Source: Micromonospora echinaurantiaca
GTDB lineage: Bacteria > Actinomycetota > Actinomycetes > Mycobacteriales > Micromonosporaceae
DNA length: 64,000 bases
Reading direction: 5' to 3'
Assembly: GCF_900090235.1 (NCBI RefSeq)
Contig: NZ_LT607750.1
Location: forward strand, 880,501-944,500
Each line of letters starts with the position of its first letter. The stretch's first letter is position 1. Positions 17,436 to 25,530 of the stretch are shown in pieces. Made by a program: the position numbers and the translations under genes. The notes beneath the pieces were generated by a model that did no database searches, had not been told where the DNA came from, and saw only the letters and a program-made list of their open reading frames with translations.

Positions 17436-18614
17436 ATGACGACGAGCGGTGCCAAGCTGCTGCGAAGACCCGAAGCGCCGCGGCGCGCAAACTTCCTGGA
17501 GCTGTTCTTCGACCTGGTGTTCGTCGTCGCGCTCGTCCAGCTCTCGAACGAGCTGATCCAGGATCTCACGTGGAGCGGCGCTCTCCAGACGCTGGTGCTG
17601 CTGCTGGCGATGTGGTGGGTCTGGTCCGTCACGGCGTGGATAACCGACTTGTACGACCCGCAGCGGCCGGGGATACAGCTGCTGGTGACCGCGACCATGC
17701 TCGGCAGTTTGGTGATGGTGGTCGCGCTGCCCGACGCGTTCGGCGAGCGAGGTCTGGTCTTCGCGGGCATGTACGTCGCCATCCATGTCGGCCGCCAAAT
17801 CTTCCTCGTCCTCGCTCTGCGTGGCCATGAATTGCAGAGCAGAAGCGTGCGGGTGTTGTTCTGGTTTGGTGTGTCGGCGGTGCCGTGGATCGCGGGGGCG
17901 CTCGCGCACGGCGGGGCGCGTGGGGCGTTGTGGACGCTGGCGGTCGCCGTGGACTACACGGCACGCGGATTCCGCTTCCCCACGCCGGGGTTGGGTCGCT
18001 CGCCCGAATCGGAGTACCCGATCGCTGCCGAGCATCTGGCCGAGCGGTACCGGCAGCTTTTCGTCATCGCGCTCGGCGAGTTGATCCTGGTCACCGCGTT
18101 GACCCTCAGTGGCACCGGCTTCGCGGCTGATCGGACCGCGGCGTTCGTGGTGTCGTTCGTCGGCACGGCGCTGTTCTGGCGGATCTACATCTACCGCTCG
18201 GGACAGTTGTTGCCGGCTGCCATCGCAGCGGCGCCCCACCCAGACCGCTTAGCCGTGTCGGCGCTAACCGCTCATCTGCTCATGATGGCCGGCATCGTCG
18301 CGACCGCGGTGGGCGACGAAATCGTCATCGCCCATCCACTCGGGCACACACGGCCGGCCTGGGTCGCCGTCATCCTCGGCGGGCCCGCGCTATTCCTGGT
18401 CGGGCGTTCCTTCTTCGAGTACGCGGTGTTCAGCCGCGTATCCCGGGACCGGGTGATCGGGCTGCTCGTGTTGGTCGCCCTGACACCGCCGATGCTCCTC
18501 CTACCGCCGCTACTGGCCGCCATCGCCGCTATCGCGGTCCTCACCGGGATCGCCATCGCCGACGCGGCACGCGCCCGCGGACGCCCACCCGAGCCGCCGT
18601 CACCGCCCGGCTAG
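17436..18614 (+). CDS. LtrA (low temperature requirement protein A) family membrane protein
   Basis: A 392-residue integral membrane protein with about ten hydrophobic helices. The family opening RANFLELFFDLVFVVALVQLS and the later ERYRQLFVIALGELIL segment are clear. The family was named for a Listeria cold-growth locus; its biochemical role is not established. Start ATG 17436 is preferred over the adjacent TTG 17433. Codon use is less GC3-biased than in the neighbours on the far side of the tRNA, in line with acquired DNA. The stop overlaps the convergent gene by 15 bases. Confidence 0.88.
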   Translation: MTTSGAKLLRRPEAPRRANFLELFFDLVFVVALVQLSNELIQDLTWSGALQTLVLLLAMWWVWSVTAWITDLYDPQRPGIQLLVTATMLGSLVMVVALPDAFGERGLVFAGMYVAIHVGRQIFLVLALRGHELQSRSVRVLFWFGVSAVPWIAGALAHGGARGALWTLAVAVDYTARGFRFPTPGLGRSPESEYPIAAEHLAERYRQLFVIALGELILVTALTLSGTGFAADRTAAFVVSFVGTALFWRIYIYRSGQLLPAAIAAAPHPDRLAVSALTAHLLMMAGIVATAVGDEIVIAHPLGHTRPAWVAVILGGPALFLVGRSFFEYAVFSRVSRDRVIGLLVLVALTPPMLLLPPLLAAIAAIAVLTGIAIADAARARGRPPEPPSPPG

Positions 18615-19064
18615 ACGGAGCCCGTCCTGGGGGCGCTGCTTGCGCCGTCCGAGCCAAGCGCCGACAGCCGCCGCGGCGGCGAATAGGGGCATCATGAAGA
18701 TGGGAAACAGGTAGCCGAAGAACTCGAGGCCGCTACCCCAGCCCCCGTCCATGTAGCCGTAGACCACTACGGTCGGTAAAGCAAACTGCGGTACGAGAGC
18801 TGCGACAACGGAAATGGCAGCGTGCTTCGGGTAGCGGCGGGACGACAGGTATATCGGCACGAAGAGGAGAAATCCGGCCAGCCACCACGTTGGATTCGCG
18901 AACTCCGTGTTGTACGAGCTGCCGCCCAGATAGGTGACGCCGGTGGCCGTCTGCAGAGCCAACACGACTAACACGGTGGAGATGAGGAAGACGCACAGTA
19001 GCGCGCGTCCTGCCGGGCCGAGGCCGTGGCGCCCTGCCTGTGGTGCTGAACCTTCCCGGTTCAC
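18600..19064 (-). CDS. Small polytopic membrane protein
   Basis: A 154-residue protein of unknown function with about four hydrophobic helices (ALLCVFLISTVLVVLALQ, WWLAGFLLFVPIYL, AAISVVAALVPQFALP, FFGYLFPIFMMPLFAAAAAV) and a basic C-terminus. The GTG at 19064 is chosen because it overlaps the stop of the upstream YCII gene by four bases (GTGA), implying translational coupling. The two gene products may act together, but nothing in the sequence says how. Confidence 0.65.
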   Translation of the reverse strand: MNREGSAPQAGRHGLGPAGRALLCVFLISTVLVVLALQTATGVTYLGGSSYNTEFANPTWWLAGFLLFVPIYLSSRRYPKHAAISVVAALVPQFALPTVVVYGYMDGGWGSGLEFFGYLFPIFMMPLFAAAAAVGAWLGRRKQRPQDGLRLAGR

Positions 19065-19609
19065 GAGGGCCGCCCGCCGAACTGCCAGCCGTGGACCTCG
19101 ATGTCGGCGTACCGGTCCGGGCTGAGGACGGCGCGTGCGGCATCCGGGTCGGGCGCACTGAGCACCACCGCCGTGCCCAGCCATGTGGTGCCGTTGTCGG
19201 ACAGCAACGGCCCGTACGCGATCAGCTCATCCCGGTCGGGCGGCGCGACGAGATCAGCAGCCTCCCCCGAGCCGAGGCCGAGCACCAGGTAGCGGTTGCC
19301 ACCGGTCCGGCCACCTGGGAAATCCCACATGGTCCGTCCCAGCACGTTTCGCCACCGGCGCAGCAGCACGTCCCGATACACGCCGGCCTGGTAGTTGGGC
19401 TCGTCGAAGGCGAAGGCCCGGGCAGCGGCATGATCCAGCAGGTCGACGATGTGCAGACTGCCGGTGGGGGTGCCGTCGCTGGCAAGGGTCGGGCCGCGGG
19501 CGATCATCTGCGACGCGTATCGGTCCATGTAGGACCAATGCTCCTCCAGCAGGTCTCTCCGCAGCGCCAGGGAACCGGGCCGATCGCGGTGGTAGCAGAA
19601 GAACTCCAT
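19061..19609 (-). CDS. YCII-related domain protein
   Basis: A 182-residue cytoplasmic protein with the YCII ferredoxin-like fold: MEFFCYHRDRPGSLALRRDLLEEHWSYMDRY at the start, GPTLASDGTPTGSLHIVDLLD in the core (a second-strand layout typical of YciI), and a second half (LIAYGPLLSDNGTTWLGTAVVL) that looks like a repeat of the same unit. It may bind or turn over a small molecule; function unproven. Coupled to the membrane protein gene downstream. Confidence 0.72.
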   Translation of the reverse strand: MEFFCYHRDRPGSLALRRDLLEEHWSYMDRYASQMIARGPTLASDGTPTGSLHIVDLLDHAAARAFAFDEPNYQAGVYRDVLLRRWRNVLGRTMWDFPGGRTGGNRYLVLGLGSGEAADLVAPPDRDELIAYGPLLSDNGTTWLGTAVVLSAPDPDAARAVLSPDRYADIEVHGWQFGGRPS

Positions 19610-19690
19610 GCCTCAGTGTCACGCATCATCGGCGTTCCGCTTCAGCTCCCCGATCTGCTGGCCGGCGGCACCCACGGCGTCGAGGACTGC

Positions 19691-20275
19691 TCAGCGGGAC
19701 AAGCACGTGCCATCGGGCAGCGTCCCAGCTACGCCGGCCGCCTCGCGACCGGAAAGCACGTAGCCGAGCACGCAGGCACCTTCAACCCGCGCGGCGAACA
19801 CGAGCCCCTTGCCCTCGGTGATGTCGTCGGACCGCGCAGGCCGTACGACATGGTCGACCAGACCCACCCGGTTCAGCGCGTTCCGCAGTTCGCCGGCGTC
19901 GATGTTGTCGCGCCTACATGGCCCGGGACCGCCGCCCGCAATCGTCACGCAGACCGCCGGCTGTCGATCAACCACGGCCGACAACTCCATTCGCAGTGCA
20001 CCGGCTGCGAGTCGGGCGGCGTCCCGCGCCGCTTGGCTCGGCGTGCTCCGGCCAGCCGCGATGGCGAGGTCCCAGCATGGATCGGGCATCGCTCCGGTCG
20101 GGTGCGGGGGTTGGAAACAGGTGATGGCTCGGGGGGCGGTCGGTTCTGCCGCGGTATTGCCCCGTTGACCGCTCTGGACCAGGATCGGCGCGGTGAGCGC
20201 GACGGCGGCAGAGAGGACGAAGGCAGCACCGAGCGCTGCCGCTATGACGGCCGGTCTCGGTGAGCGCCAGGTCAC
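19691..20275 (-). CDS. Exported or membrane-anchored protein of unknown function
   Basis: A 194-residue protein with a single N-terminal hydrophobic helix (VIAAALGAAFVLSAAVALTAPILV) that is either a signal peptide or an anchor. The exported part has five Cys (FQPP preceded by TC, PDPCWDL, AVCVTI, PGPCRRD, GACVLGY, GTCLSR), consistent with disulfides, and no recognised domain. Similar Cys-containing lipoprotein-like proteins are common in Micromonosporaceae. It has no obvious operon partner; 20276-20477 holds no gene I can support. Confidence 0.6.
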   Translation of the reverse strand: MTWRSPRPAVIAAALGAAFVLSAAVALTAPILVQSGQRGNTAAEPTAPRAITCFQPPHPTGAMPDPCWDLAIAAGRSTPSQAARDAARLAAGALRMELSAVVDRQPAVCVTIAGGGPGPCRRDNIDAGELRNALNRVGLVDHVVRPARSDDITEGKGLVFAARVEGACVLGYVLSGREAAGVAGTLPDGTCLSR

Positions 20276-20477
20276 CTGGCAGACGGTACGCGGAACGGCT
20301 TGGCTCCGTGGTCCAACCCTTTTCCGATGGTCGCTCGCTGGCGATCGCCACCGCCCACCGCGGATTCGTCCGCCGTCGCGGCATCGACCTGCCGTCCTGC
20401 CAGCCAGCCTTGAGCATGCGGAGGATGTCTCAGGACCCGCTCCCTGGCTCCTGACCCAGGTCGAATCGGATCGGTGC

Positions 20478-21008
20478 TTACGAGGTGGCGTGTTGGCCGT
20501 GGTCGCTGACCTGGGCGTCGAACCAGTGGTGCAGGGCGCCGCGAAGCTCGGTGTCGCTGGTCGTGTAGGTGAGGCGGGCCCCGTCCGGGGTGGTCGTGTA
20601 GTCGATCGTGATTCGTCCGCCGTGTGCGCGTAGGGCGTCGAGGCCGGGCATCTCGTTGCCGTGGATGCGGCCGGGGTCGGTGAAGTCGCCGCGCCGGAAA
20701 CGGTCCGCCTCCTCGGTCAGGTGCTGCCGGATGAGGGTGATCTGCGCGGCGTCCTGCGGATCGTCGGTGACGACGGTTTGCACGCCGCCGGTGTCGGTCT
20801 TGGTGAACCGGTGGGTCGTGCGTTCCAGGTCGAAGGGCATGACGGAGGCGCCCTTCTGGGCGACCTCGGCCTGGCGGCTGGAACTCGCCGTTGTGGGCGT
20901 CGGCGTTGACGGCGGTGCGCCGTCGGCGCAGCCGCTGCTCAGCACGGTGGCAGCGGTGGCCACCAGGAGTAGGGCTCGACGGGCCGCTGAGCGGTCAAGA
21001 CGGGTCAA
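20478..21008 (-). CDS. Putative lipoprotein
   Basis: A 176-residue lipoprotein of unknown function. The signal peptide ALLLVATAATVLSSGC ends in a lipobox with Cys as the modified residue, then a Thr/Ser/Pro linker and a globular part (MPFDLERTTHRFTKTDTGGVQTVVTDD, LRQHLTEEADRFRRGDFTDPGRIHG). The TTG start at 21008 is chosen because GGAGG lies 6 bases upstream and it overlaps the end of the MarR gene by 14 bases, so the two form an operon. It may be a target of that regulator. Confidence 0.75.
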   Translation of the reverse strand: MTRLDRSAARRALLLVATAATVLSSGCADGAPPSTPTPTTASSSRQAEVAQKGASVMPFDLERTTHRFTKTDTGGVQTVVTDDPQDAAQITLIRQHLTEEADRFRRGDFTDPGRIHGNEMPGLDALRAHGGRITIDYTTTPDGARLTYTTSDTELRGALHHWFDAQVSDHGQHATS

Positions 21009-21432
21009 CGGTGGCCTCCGCAAGGGCTTGGAGTGCGCGTACCACGGCGGCACGCTCGTGGTCGGGGATGCGATCGAGTAGGGCGGTGAGCCGGTCCCGG
21101 CGGGCGTCGGCCTGCCGTGCGGCTGCGGTGGCGCCGGCATCGGTGAGCACGAGGAGGACACCACGGCCGTCGCCGTCGGCGGGCGCGCGGTGAACCCAGC
21201 CGCGATTGACGAGGTTGGCGACCAGGCGGCTGACGGTGCTCTTCTCCAGCCGCAGCCGGCGAGCCAGCTCCGCCTGGCGGAGTTGACCGTCGCGGGCGAT
21301 CTCCACCATGGCGTGGGCCTCGGAGACCGGCAGCGGCTGCCCGCAGGGGGTGCGGTCGGGCTGGTGGAGGCCGAAGTTACGGACGAACCGCATCAGGGCT
21401 TCCTGTGCCGCATCCACCTCGCCGCTCTCCAT
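20995..21432 (-). CDS. MarR-family transcriptional regulator
   Basis: A 145-residue winged-helix regulator: LRQAELARRLRLEKSTVSRLVANLVNRGWVHR is the DNA-binding helix pair, and RAPADGDGRGVLLVLTDAG the wing. Start ATG 21432 is inside a tandem 16-base repeat that lacks a ribosome site, so the message may be leaderless. First gene of a two-gene operon with a lipoprotein; divergent from an Eis-like acetyltransferase gene 152 bases away. Confidence 0.88.
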   Translation of the reverse strand: MESGEVDAAQEALMRFVRNFGLHQPDRTPCGQPLPVSEAHAMVEIARDGQLRQAELARRLRLEKSTVSRLVANLVNRGWVHRAPADGDGRGVLLVLTDAGATAAARQADARRDRLTALLDRIPDHERAAVVRALQALAEATVDPS

Positions 21433-21468
21433 GGTTCGACCGTACAACCAGGTGGTTCGACAATACAA
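21432..21468. promoter_or_regulatory. Tandem 16-base repeat at the MarR start
   Basis: TGGTTCGACCGTACAA (21432-21447) and TGGTTCGACAATACAA (21453-21468) match at 14 of 16 bases, two helical turns apart centre to centre, overlapping the MarR start codon. A likely autoregulatory operator. Confidence 0.5.
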
Positions 21469-21584
21469 CAATCTTTGGTTTAGCGTGGCTGACCGACGCC
21501 GGCACGGGCCAGCGGGGCGATGTGGAACCCCGCACGGGGGAGTCCTGACCGGACGATCAGGTGCTGCCGCTTGGAGACGAAGGT

Positions 21585-22910
21585 ATGACGAGGGAAGACG
21601 GCCGTTACGTGGTCCGGGCGGGTCGAGCCAGCGACGTCGTCGAACTCGCGCGTCTGCATGCGTCGGTCCAGCTCCAGGCGGTGACCGGCGGGCAACCCCA
21701 CCGGGGAATCGCTGCCTGGGTCGAAGACCTGCTGGATGCCCACCCCTCGGTCGTACCCGACGACTTCCTGGTGGCCGAGGACTCGGCCACCGGCCGTCCG
21801 GTGGCCAGCCTCGTCGGGCTGCGGCAGGACTGGGCACTGGGCGGGGTCCGGCTGCCGGTAGCCCAGATCGAGCTGGTCGGCACGGCGCCGGAGCACCGCG
21901 GGAACCGGCTCACCGAACGGCTGTTCGCCGCGCTGCATCAGCGGTACGCGGCCGAGGGTGTGCCGGTCCAGATGATCGAGGGGATCCCGTACTTCTACCG
22001 ACGGCTCGGTTACGACTACGCCCTGGCCAACGACGGTGCTGCAACGGTGCCCGCCGCAGCGCTGCCGGCCGCCGGGCAGCACGACTCCTCCGGCGTCCTC
22101 ACGGTGCGCCCGGCCACGGTCGCCGACGCGGACGACCTCGCCGCCATCGACCAAGGGCTGGCCGACGGGCAGGCCCTGGTGTGCCCGCGGGACGCTGCGG
22201 TGTGGCGGTACGAGATCGCCGGCCGCCGCCCGCGGGACATCGCCCGGCGTACCGTCGCCGTTCTGGTGAACGACGGTGAGGTGCGGGGATACCTGGTCCA
22301 CACCCCCCGGCTCACCAGCAGCGGAGAGCTGACAGTGGTCGCGGCGGCCTGTGCTCGGCCGGCCGAGTGGCCGCGGGCCGCCACTGCCATGCACGCACAC
22401 CTGGGCCGCGTCGGCCGGCGATGTTCGGCATCGGCGGCGCTGCCGTTCACCGCGGTCCGTTTCCTGCTGAACCCGGACCACCCGTTGGCTCGCCTGGGCC
22501 CGCCCGGCGTGCCGAAGCGGCCCCGAGGCTGGTACGTGCGCGCCGGCGACCCGGCCGACCTGCTCGCCCGGCTGCAACCGCTGCTACGGAAACGCTGGCA
22601 GGTAGCCGATCTCCGATGGCCCGAGAAGACCCTGACCATCGACTCGTACGGCCGCGCCGCCAGACTGGAATTCGCTGACGGTGAACTGATCGCGGTGACC
22701 GCCATGCCCGGCAGCGTCAGCCCGACGACCGACCCCCACACCAACGCGGCGATCCCACCGGGCGCTCTGCTCCAGCTGGCCCTCGGCCACCGCACGCTGC
22801 CCGAGGTGCTGGACACCTGGCCAGACTGCATCCTGCGCGACCATCTCACCGAACACTTCCTGACCACGGCGTTCCCCCGAGTGTCGGTCCAGGTCTGGCC
22901 CCGCAACTGA
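21585..22910 (+). CDS. Eis-like GNAT N-acetyltransferase
   Basis: A 441-residue acetyl-CoA-dependent acetyltransferase with the layout of the Eis family: an N-terminal GNAT domain with the acetyl-CoA loop VGTAPEHRGNRLTERLF (about residues 100-117) and FYRRLGYDYA, a second GNAT-like domain starting LTVRPATVADADDLAAI, and a C-terminal sterol-carrier-like part (LEFADGELIAVTAMPGSV, PPGALLQLALGHRTL). Family members acetylate aminoglycosides or other amines. Start ATG 21585 behind GGAGACGAAGG. Confidence 0.88.
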   Translation: MTREDGRYVVRAGRASDVVELARLHASVQLQAVTGGQPHRGIAAWVEDLLDAHPSVVPDDFLVAEDSATGRPVASLVGLRQDWALGGVRLPVAQIELVGTAPEHRGNRLTERLFAALHQRYAAEGVPVQMIEGIPYFYRRLGYDYALANDGAATVPAAALPAAGQHDSSGVLTVRPATVADADDLAAIDQGLADGQALVCPRDAAVWRYEIAGRRPRDIARRTVAVLVNDGEVRGYLVHTPRLTSSGELTVVAAACARPAEWPRAATAMHAHLGRVGRRCSASAALPFTAVRFLLNPDHPLARLGPPGVPKRPRGWYVRAGDPADLLARLQPLLRKRWQVADLRWPEKTLTIDSYGRAARLEFADGELIAVTAMPGSVSPTTDPHTNAAIPPGALLQLALGHRTLPEVLDTWPDCILRDHLTEHFLTTAFPRVSVQVWPRN

Positions 22911-22978
22911 CCGACAAACCGCGAGCAGGTGTGCCGATCCCGCCCCCCCGGCACCCGGCACCCGGCACCGGGACGAAA

Positions 22979-23017
22979 ATGGGTGGCCTCGCCAACCCGT
23001 CCCGCCCAACCTTGTAG
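22979..23017 (+). promoter_or_regulatory. Candidate leader peptide
   Basis: A 12-residue open frame (MGGLANPSRPTL, stop TAG) sits behind GGGACGAAA and 90 bases ahead of an intrinsic terminator. This is the layout of ribosome-controlled attenuation. The assignment rests only on layout; the frame is short enough to be chance. Confidence 0.3.
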
Positions 23018-23106
23018 CTGGACCTTCTCCGACCAAAGCACGAGAGGACTTCACCCCGCGTGACGCCGCCTGCTCTCTAGACCTGACACCTGCCAGCGCA
23101 TCGGTC

Positions 23107-23130
23107 GCCGACGTCGCCGTCGGCTTTTTT
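23107..23130 (+). terminator. Intrinsic terminator with T6 tract
   Basis: GCCGACG-TCGC-CGTCGGC followed directly by TTTTTT. A true T-tailed terminator is unusual in this window, where all others lack the T run. It either ends the Eis-like transcript, 197 bases after its stop, or acts as an attenuator 32 bases ahead of the next start codon. Confidence 0.7.
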
Positions 23131-23162
23131 CCCATGCCTTCCGTCATGTCTGAAGAGAGATC

Positions 23163-23633
23163 ATGTCTACGCGTCCTCATATCGTGCCGCCGGGCCACCG
23201 CGGCAACTCCGCTGCCTCCGTCGCCCGCGTCTTTCTCGACCCGCTGGTCGCCCGGCGCAACCGGTTGGCCCTGGCGTGGGATCCGTGCTGGGAGGTACCC
23301 GGCCCGCGCCCTCCGGAAAGCCCTCGGCCCGTCCAGGTCTCGGTCATCTTCGACGAGGTCGAGCGCCTCCGTCCCGACCGGCTAATCGCCCGGTCGGCTG
23401 GGCGCCAGCCGCGGCGAGGTCCCTCGCCGCGTCAGGATCGGCGTTCGGCTCAACCGCAGAACTCACCGGCACTGCTCGGCTGTCCTGCGGTGACTCGCCG
23501 CCGTGGACCTGAGCCTGGGCGAGAGGCAAGGTGGCCTTGCCCCGGACGGCATCACCCGGCGCTCCGCGCGCGGTCGCTCGTGACCGGGCGCGGACGAAGC
23601 TCAGGGCCGGCCCGGTACTGGCGACGACGGTGA
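23163..23633 (+). CDS. Unrecognised open frame, possibly a decayed gene
   Basis: A 156-codon frame with AGAGAG close to the ATG. The first 75 or so codons (MSTRPHIVPPGHRGNSAAS, VARVFLDPLVARRNRLALAW, then VSVIFDEVERLRPDR) show the usual GC third-position bias; the rest is Arg/Pro-rich and looks out of frame. No family is recognised. A 133-codon minus frame (23344-23745) overlaps it and begins 5 bases past the sigma factor stop, so which strand is coding, if any, is undecided. No other gene is supported in 22911-23750. Confidence 0.25.
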   Translation: MSTRPHIVPPGHRGNSAASVARVFLDPLVARRNRLALAWDPCWEVPGPRPPESPRPVQVSVIFDEVERLRPDRLIARSAGRQPRRGPSPRQDRRSAQPQNSPALLGCPAVTRRRGPEPGREARWPCPGRHHPALRARSLVTGRGRSSGPARYWRRR

Positions 23634-23750
23634 ACGCCTCGACTCCATCGTCGACCCTCACGGGGTGGTGGTCAGCCACCCGGTCGTACGCGACGAACCG
23701 GTCACCGTCCGGTTGTGCCGCGCACGGAACGGGCTGGCCGCGCACGTCGG

Positions 23751-24995
23751 TCAGCCGGCGAGCTGGTCGCGGCGACGGGTGAGGTAGGTCCGCTCCGCGG
23801 GGTTGCCGGCGAGACCGATGGCCCGGTCGTACGCCGCTCGCGACTCGCCGCTGCGCCCGAGTCGTCGCAGCAGGTCAGCGCGCGCGGCGTGGAAGGCGTG
23901 GTAGCCGTCGAGGACCTCGGCGAGCCGGTCGACCTCGGCGAGCCCGACCCCGGGGCCGTCGACCTCGGCGACCGCGACCGCCCGGTTGAGCCGCACGATC
24001 GGTGAGGGGTCGAGCAGCACCAGGCGTCCGTAGAGGGCGAGGATCGTGGACCAGTCGGTGTCCCGGGCGGACGGGGCATTCGTGTGGACCGAGTTGATCG
24101 CCGCCTGCAGTTGGTAGCGCCCGGGTGGGTCACCGCCGGTCGCCACCGCCTCGATCCGCTCGCGAAGCAAGGCGTTGCCCTCGGCGATCAGGGCGCGGTC
24201 CCATGCGCCGCGGTCCTGCTCGTCGAGGGTCACCAACTCCCCGGTGCGGGACACGCGCGCCGGCCGCCGGGCGTCAGTGAGGAGCATCAGGGCAAGCAGA
24301 CCGGCCACCTCGCCGTTGTCCGGAAGGAGAGTTCGGAGCAGGCGGCCGAGGCGGATCGCCTCGTCGGTGAGGTCGACGCGCACCGGCGCGTTCCCCTCGC
24401 TGGCGAGATAGCCCTCGTTGAAGACGAGGTAGACGACCGCGAGCACGCCGGCGAGCCGCTCGCGGATGTCGTCGGTCGAGGGCACCCGGTAGGGGATGCG
24501 AGCCGCCTTGATCTTCGCCTTGGCCCGGGTGATCCGTCGCGCCATCGTGGTCTCCTGCACCAGAAAGGCGCGGGCGATCTCGGCGACGGTGAGGCCGCCG
24601 AGCAGGCGCAGGGTGAGCGCCACCCGGGCCTCCATCGCGAGCGCGGGGTGGCAGCAGGTGAAGAGCAGTCTGAGCCGGTCGTCCTCGACCGGGCCGGTCG
24701 GCTCGGGTGGGGTGTCGTCGTACACGATCCGGGCCGCCCGGTGCTTGGCGTCGCGCTGCGACTCGCGACGGAGCCGATCGATCGCCCTGCGGGTCGCGGT
24801 GGTGGCGAGCCAACCGCCGGGATTGGGCGGTACCCCCTCGCGCGGCCACCGCTCCGCGGCCGCTACGAACGCCTCGGCTGTCGCTTCCTCGGCGACGTCG
24901 AGGTCGCCGAACCGGCGCGCGAGGTTGGCGACCATCCGCGCCCACTCCTCGCGGTGAACACGGGTTATCGCCTGCTCGACGGTGGGATCGGTCAC
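23751..24995 (-). CDS. ECF42-type RNA polymerase sigma factor
   Basis: A 414-residue sigma factor far longer than typical ECF factors. The sigma2 region (MVANLARRFGDLDVAEEATAEAFVAAAERW) and sigma4 region (LTLRLLGGLTVAEIARAFLVQETTMARRITRAKAKI) are followed by a 230-residue C-terminal extension with FNEGYLA, a trademark of the ECF42 group, and TPR-like helices. ECF42 factors lack an anti-sigma and are linked to DGPF/YCII proteins, and such a gene lies 13 bases upstream in the same operon. The signal it answers is unknown. Confidence 0.93.
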   Translation of the reverse strand: MTDPTVEQAITRVHREEWARMVANLARRFGDLDVAEEATAEAFVAAAERWPREGVPPNPGGWLATTATRRAIDRLRRESQRDAKHRAARIVYDDTPPEPTGPVEDDRLRLLFTCCHPALAMEARVALTLRLLGGLTVAEIARAFLVQETTMARRITRAKAKIKAARIPYRVPSTDDIRERLAGVLAVVYLVFNEGYLASEGNAPVRVDLTDEAIRLGRLLRTLLPDNGEVAGLLALMLLTDARRPARVSRTGELVTLDEQDRGAWDRALIAEGNALLRERIEAVATGGDPPGRYQLQAAINSVHTNAPSARDTDWSTILALYGRLVLLDPSPIVRLNRAVAVAEVDGPGVGLAEVDRLAEVLDGYHAFHAARADLLRRLGRSGESRAAYDRAIGLAGNPAERTYLTRRRDQLAG

Positions 24996-25008
24996 GGCTC
25001 CAGCCGGC

Positions 25009-25389
25009 TCACTTCACCCCGGAGCCGCTGCGCCGGGCCTCCCCGGGCCCGCGGAACCGGTGCACCTCCTGCGGCCAGTCGAGCACGGTCGCCAGCCGGC
25101 CGGCCCAGTATCGCGCCGCCGCGTCGTCCGGCACGTCCACGACGGCGAAGCCGCCGAGGTGCTCCTTGGTCTCGACGTACGGGCCGTCGGTGAAGACGGG
25201 CTCGCCGTCGACCAGCTCGACACTGCACACCGCGGTGGACCGGTCCAGCCCGCCGTTGCTGAAGATCAGGACACCCTCGGCCTGCATCTCCGCGACGACG
25301 GCCCGGGCGGCCTTGCCCTTCTCGCGCACCTCCTCCGCCGTGTGCTCGGGCACCCACTCATCGTTGAAGGTGATCAGGTACTCCGCCAT
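25009..25389 (-). CDS. DGPF-domain (YCII-related) partner of the ECF42 sigma factor
   Basis: A 126-residue ferredoxin-like protein: MAEYLITFNDEWV, then VFTDGPYVETKEHLGGFAVVD with the DGP motif that names the group, and AARYWAGRLATV in the last helix. The ATG at 25389 has GAGGAG 6 bases upstream; ATG 25395 is too close to it. Members are transcribed with and controlled by the ECF42 factor, whose gene starts 13 bases downstream. Enzymatic activity is not established. Confidence 0.9.
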   Translation of the reverse strand: MAEYLITFNDEWVPEHTAEEVREKGKAARAVVAEMQAEGVLIFSNGGLDRSTAVCSVELVDGEPVFTDGPYVETKEHLGGFAVVDVPDDAAARYWAGRLATVLDWPQEVHRFRGPGEARRSGSGVK

Positions 25390-25530
25390 GGTCATCTCCT
25401 CTCGGCCCCGGACGGGGGCCTCTCCCGACTCCTCGTATCCGGCGGCCTGGCCGTCGCCGCACATCAGTTCCACGAACGGCCGCGCCTCGATACGACACCA
25501 TCCCGGTGACTTCGTTCAAGACAGCTCTGG

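Noticed and set aside
20260..20454. 64-codon plus frame between an exported protein gene and the lipoprotein gene
   Set aside because: Reads plausibly in part, but has no ribosome site, overlaps the start of the opposite gene and matches nothing known.
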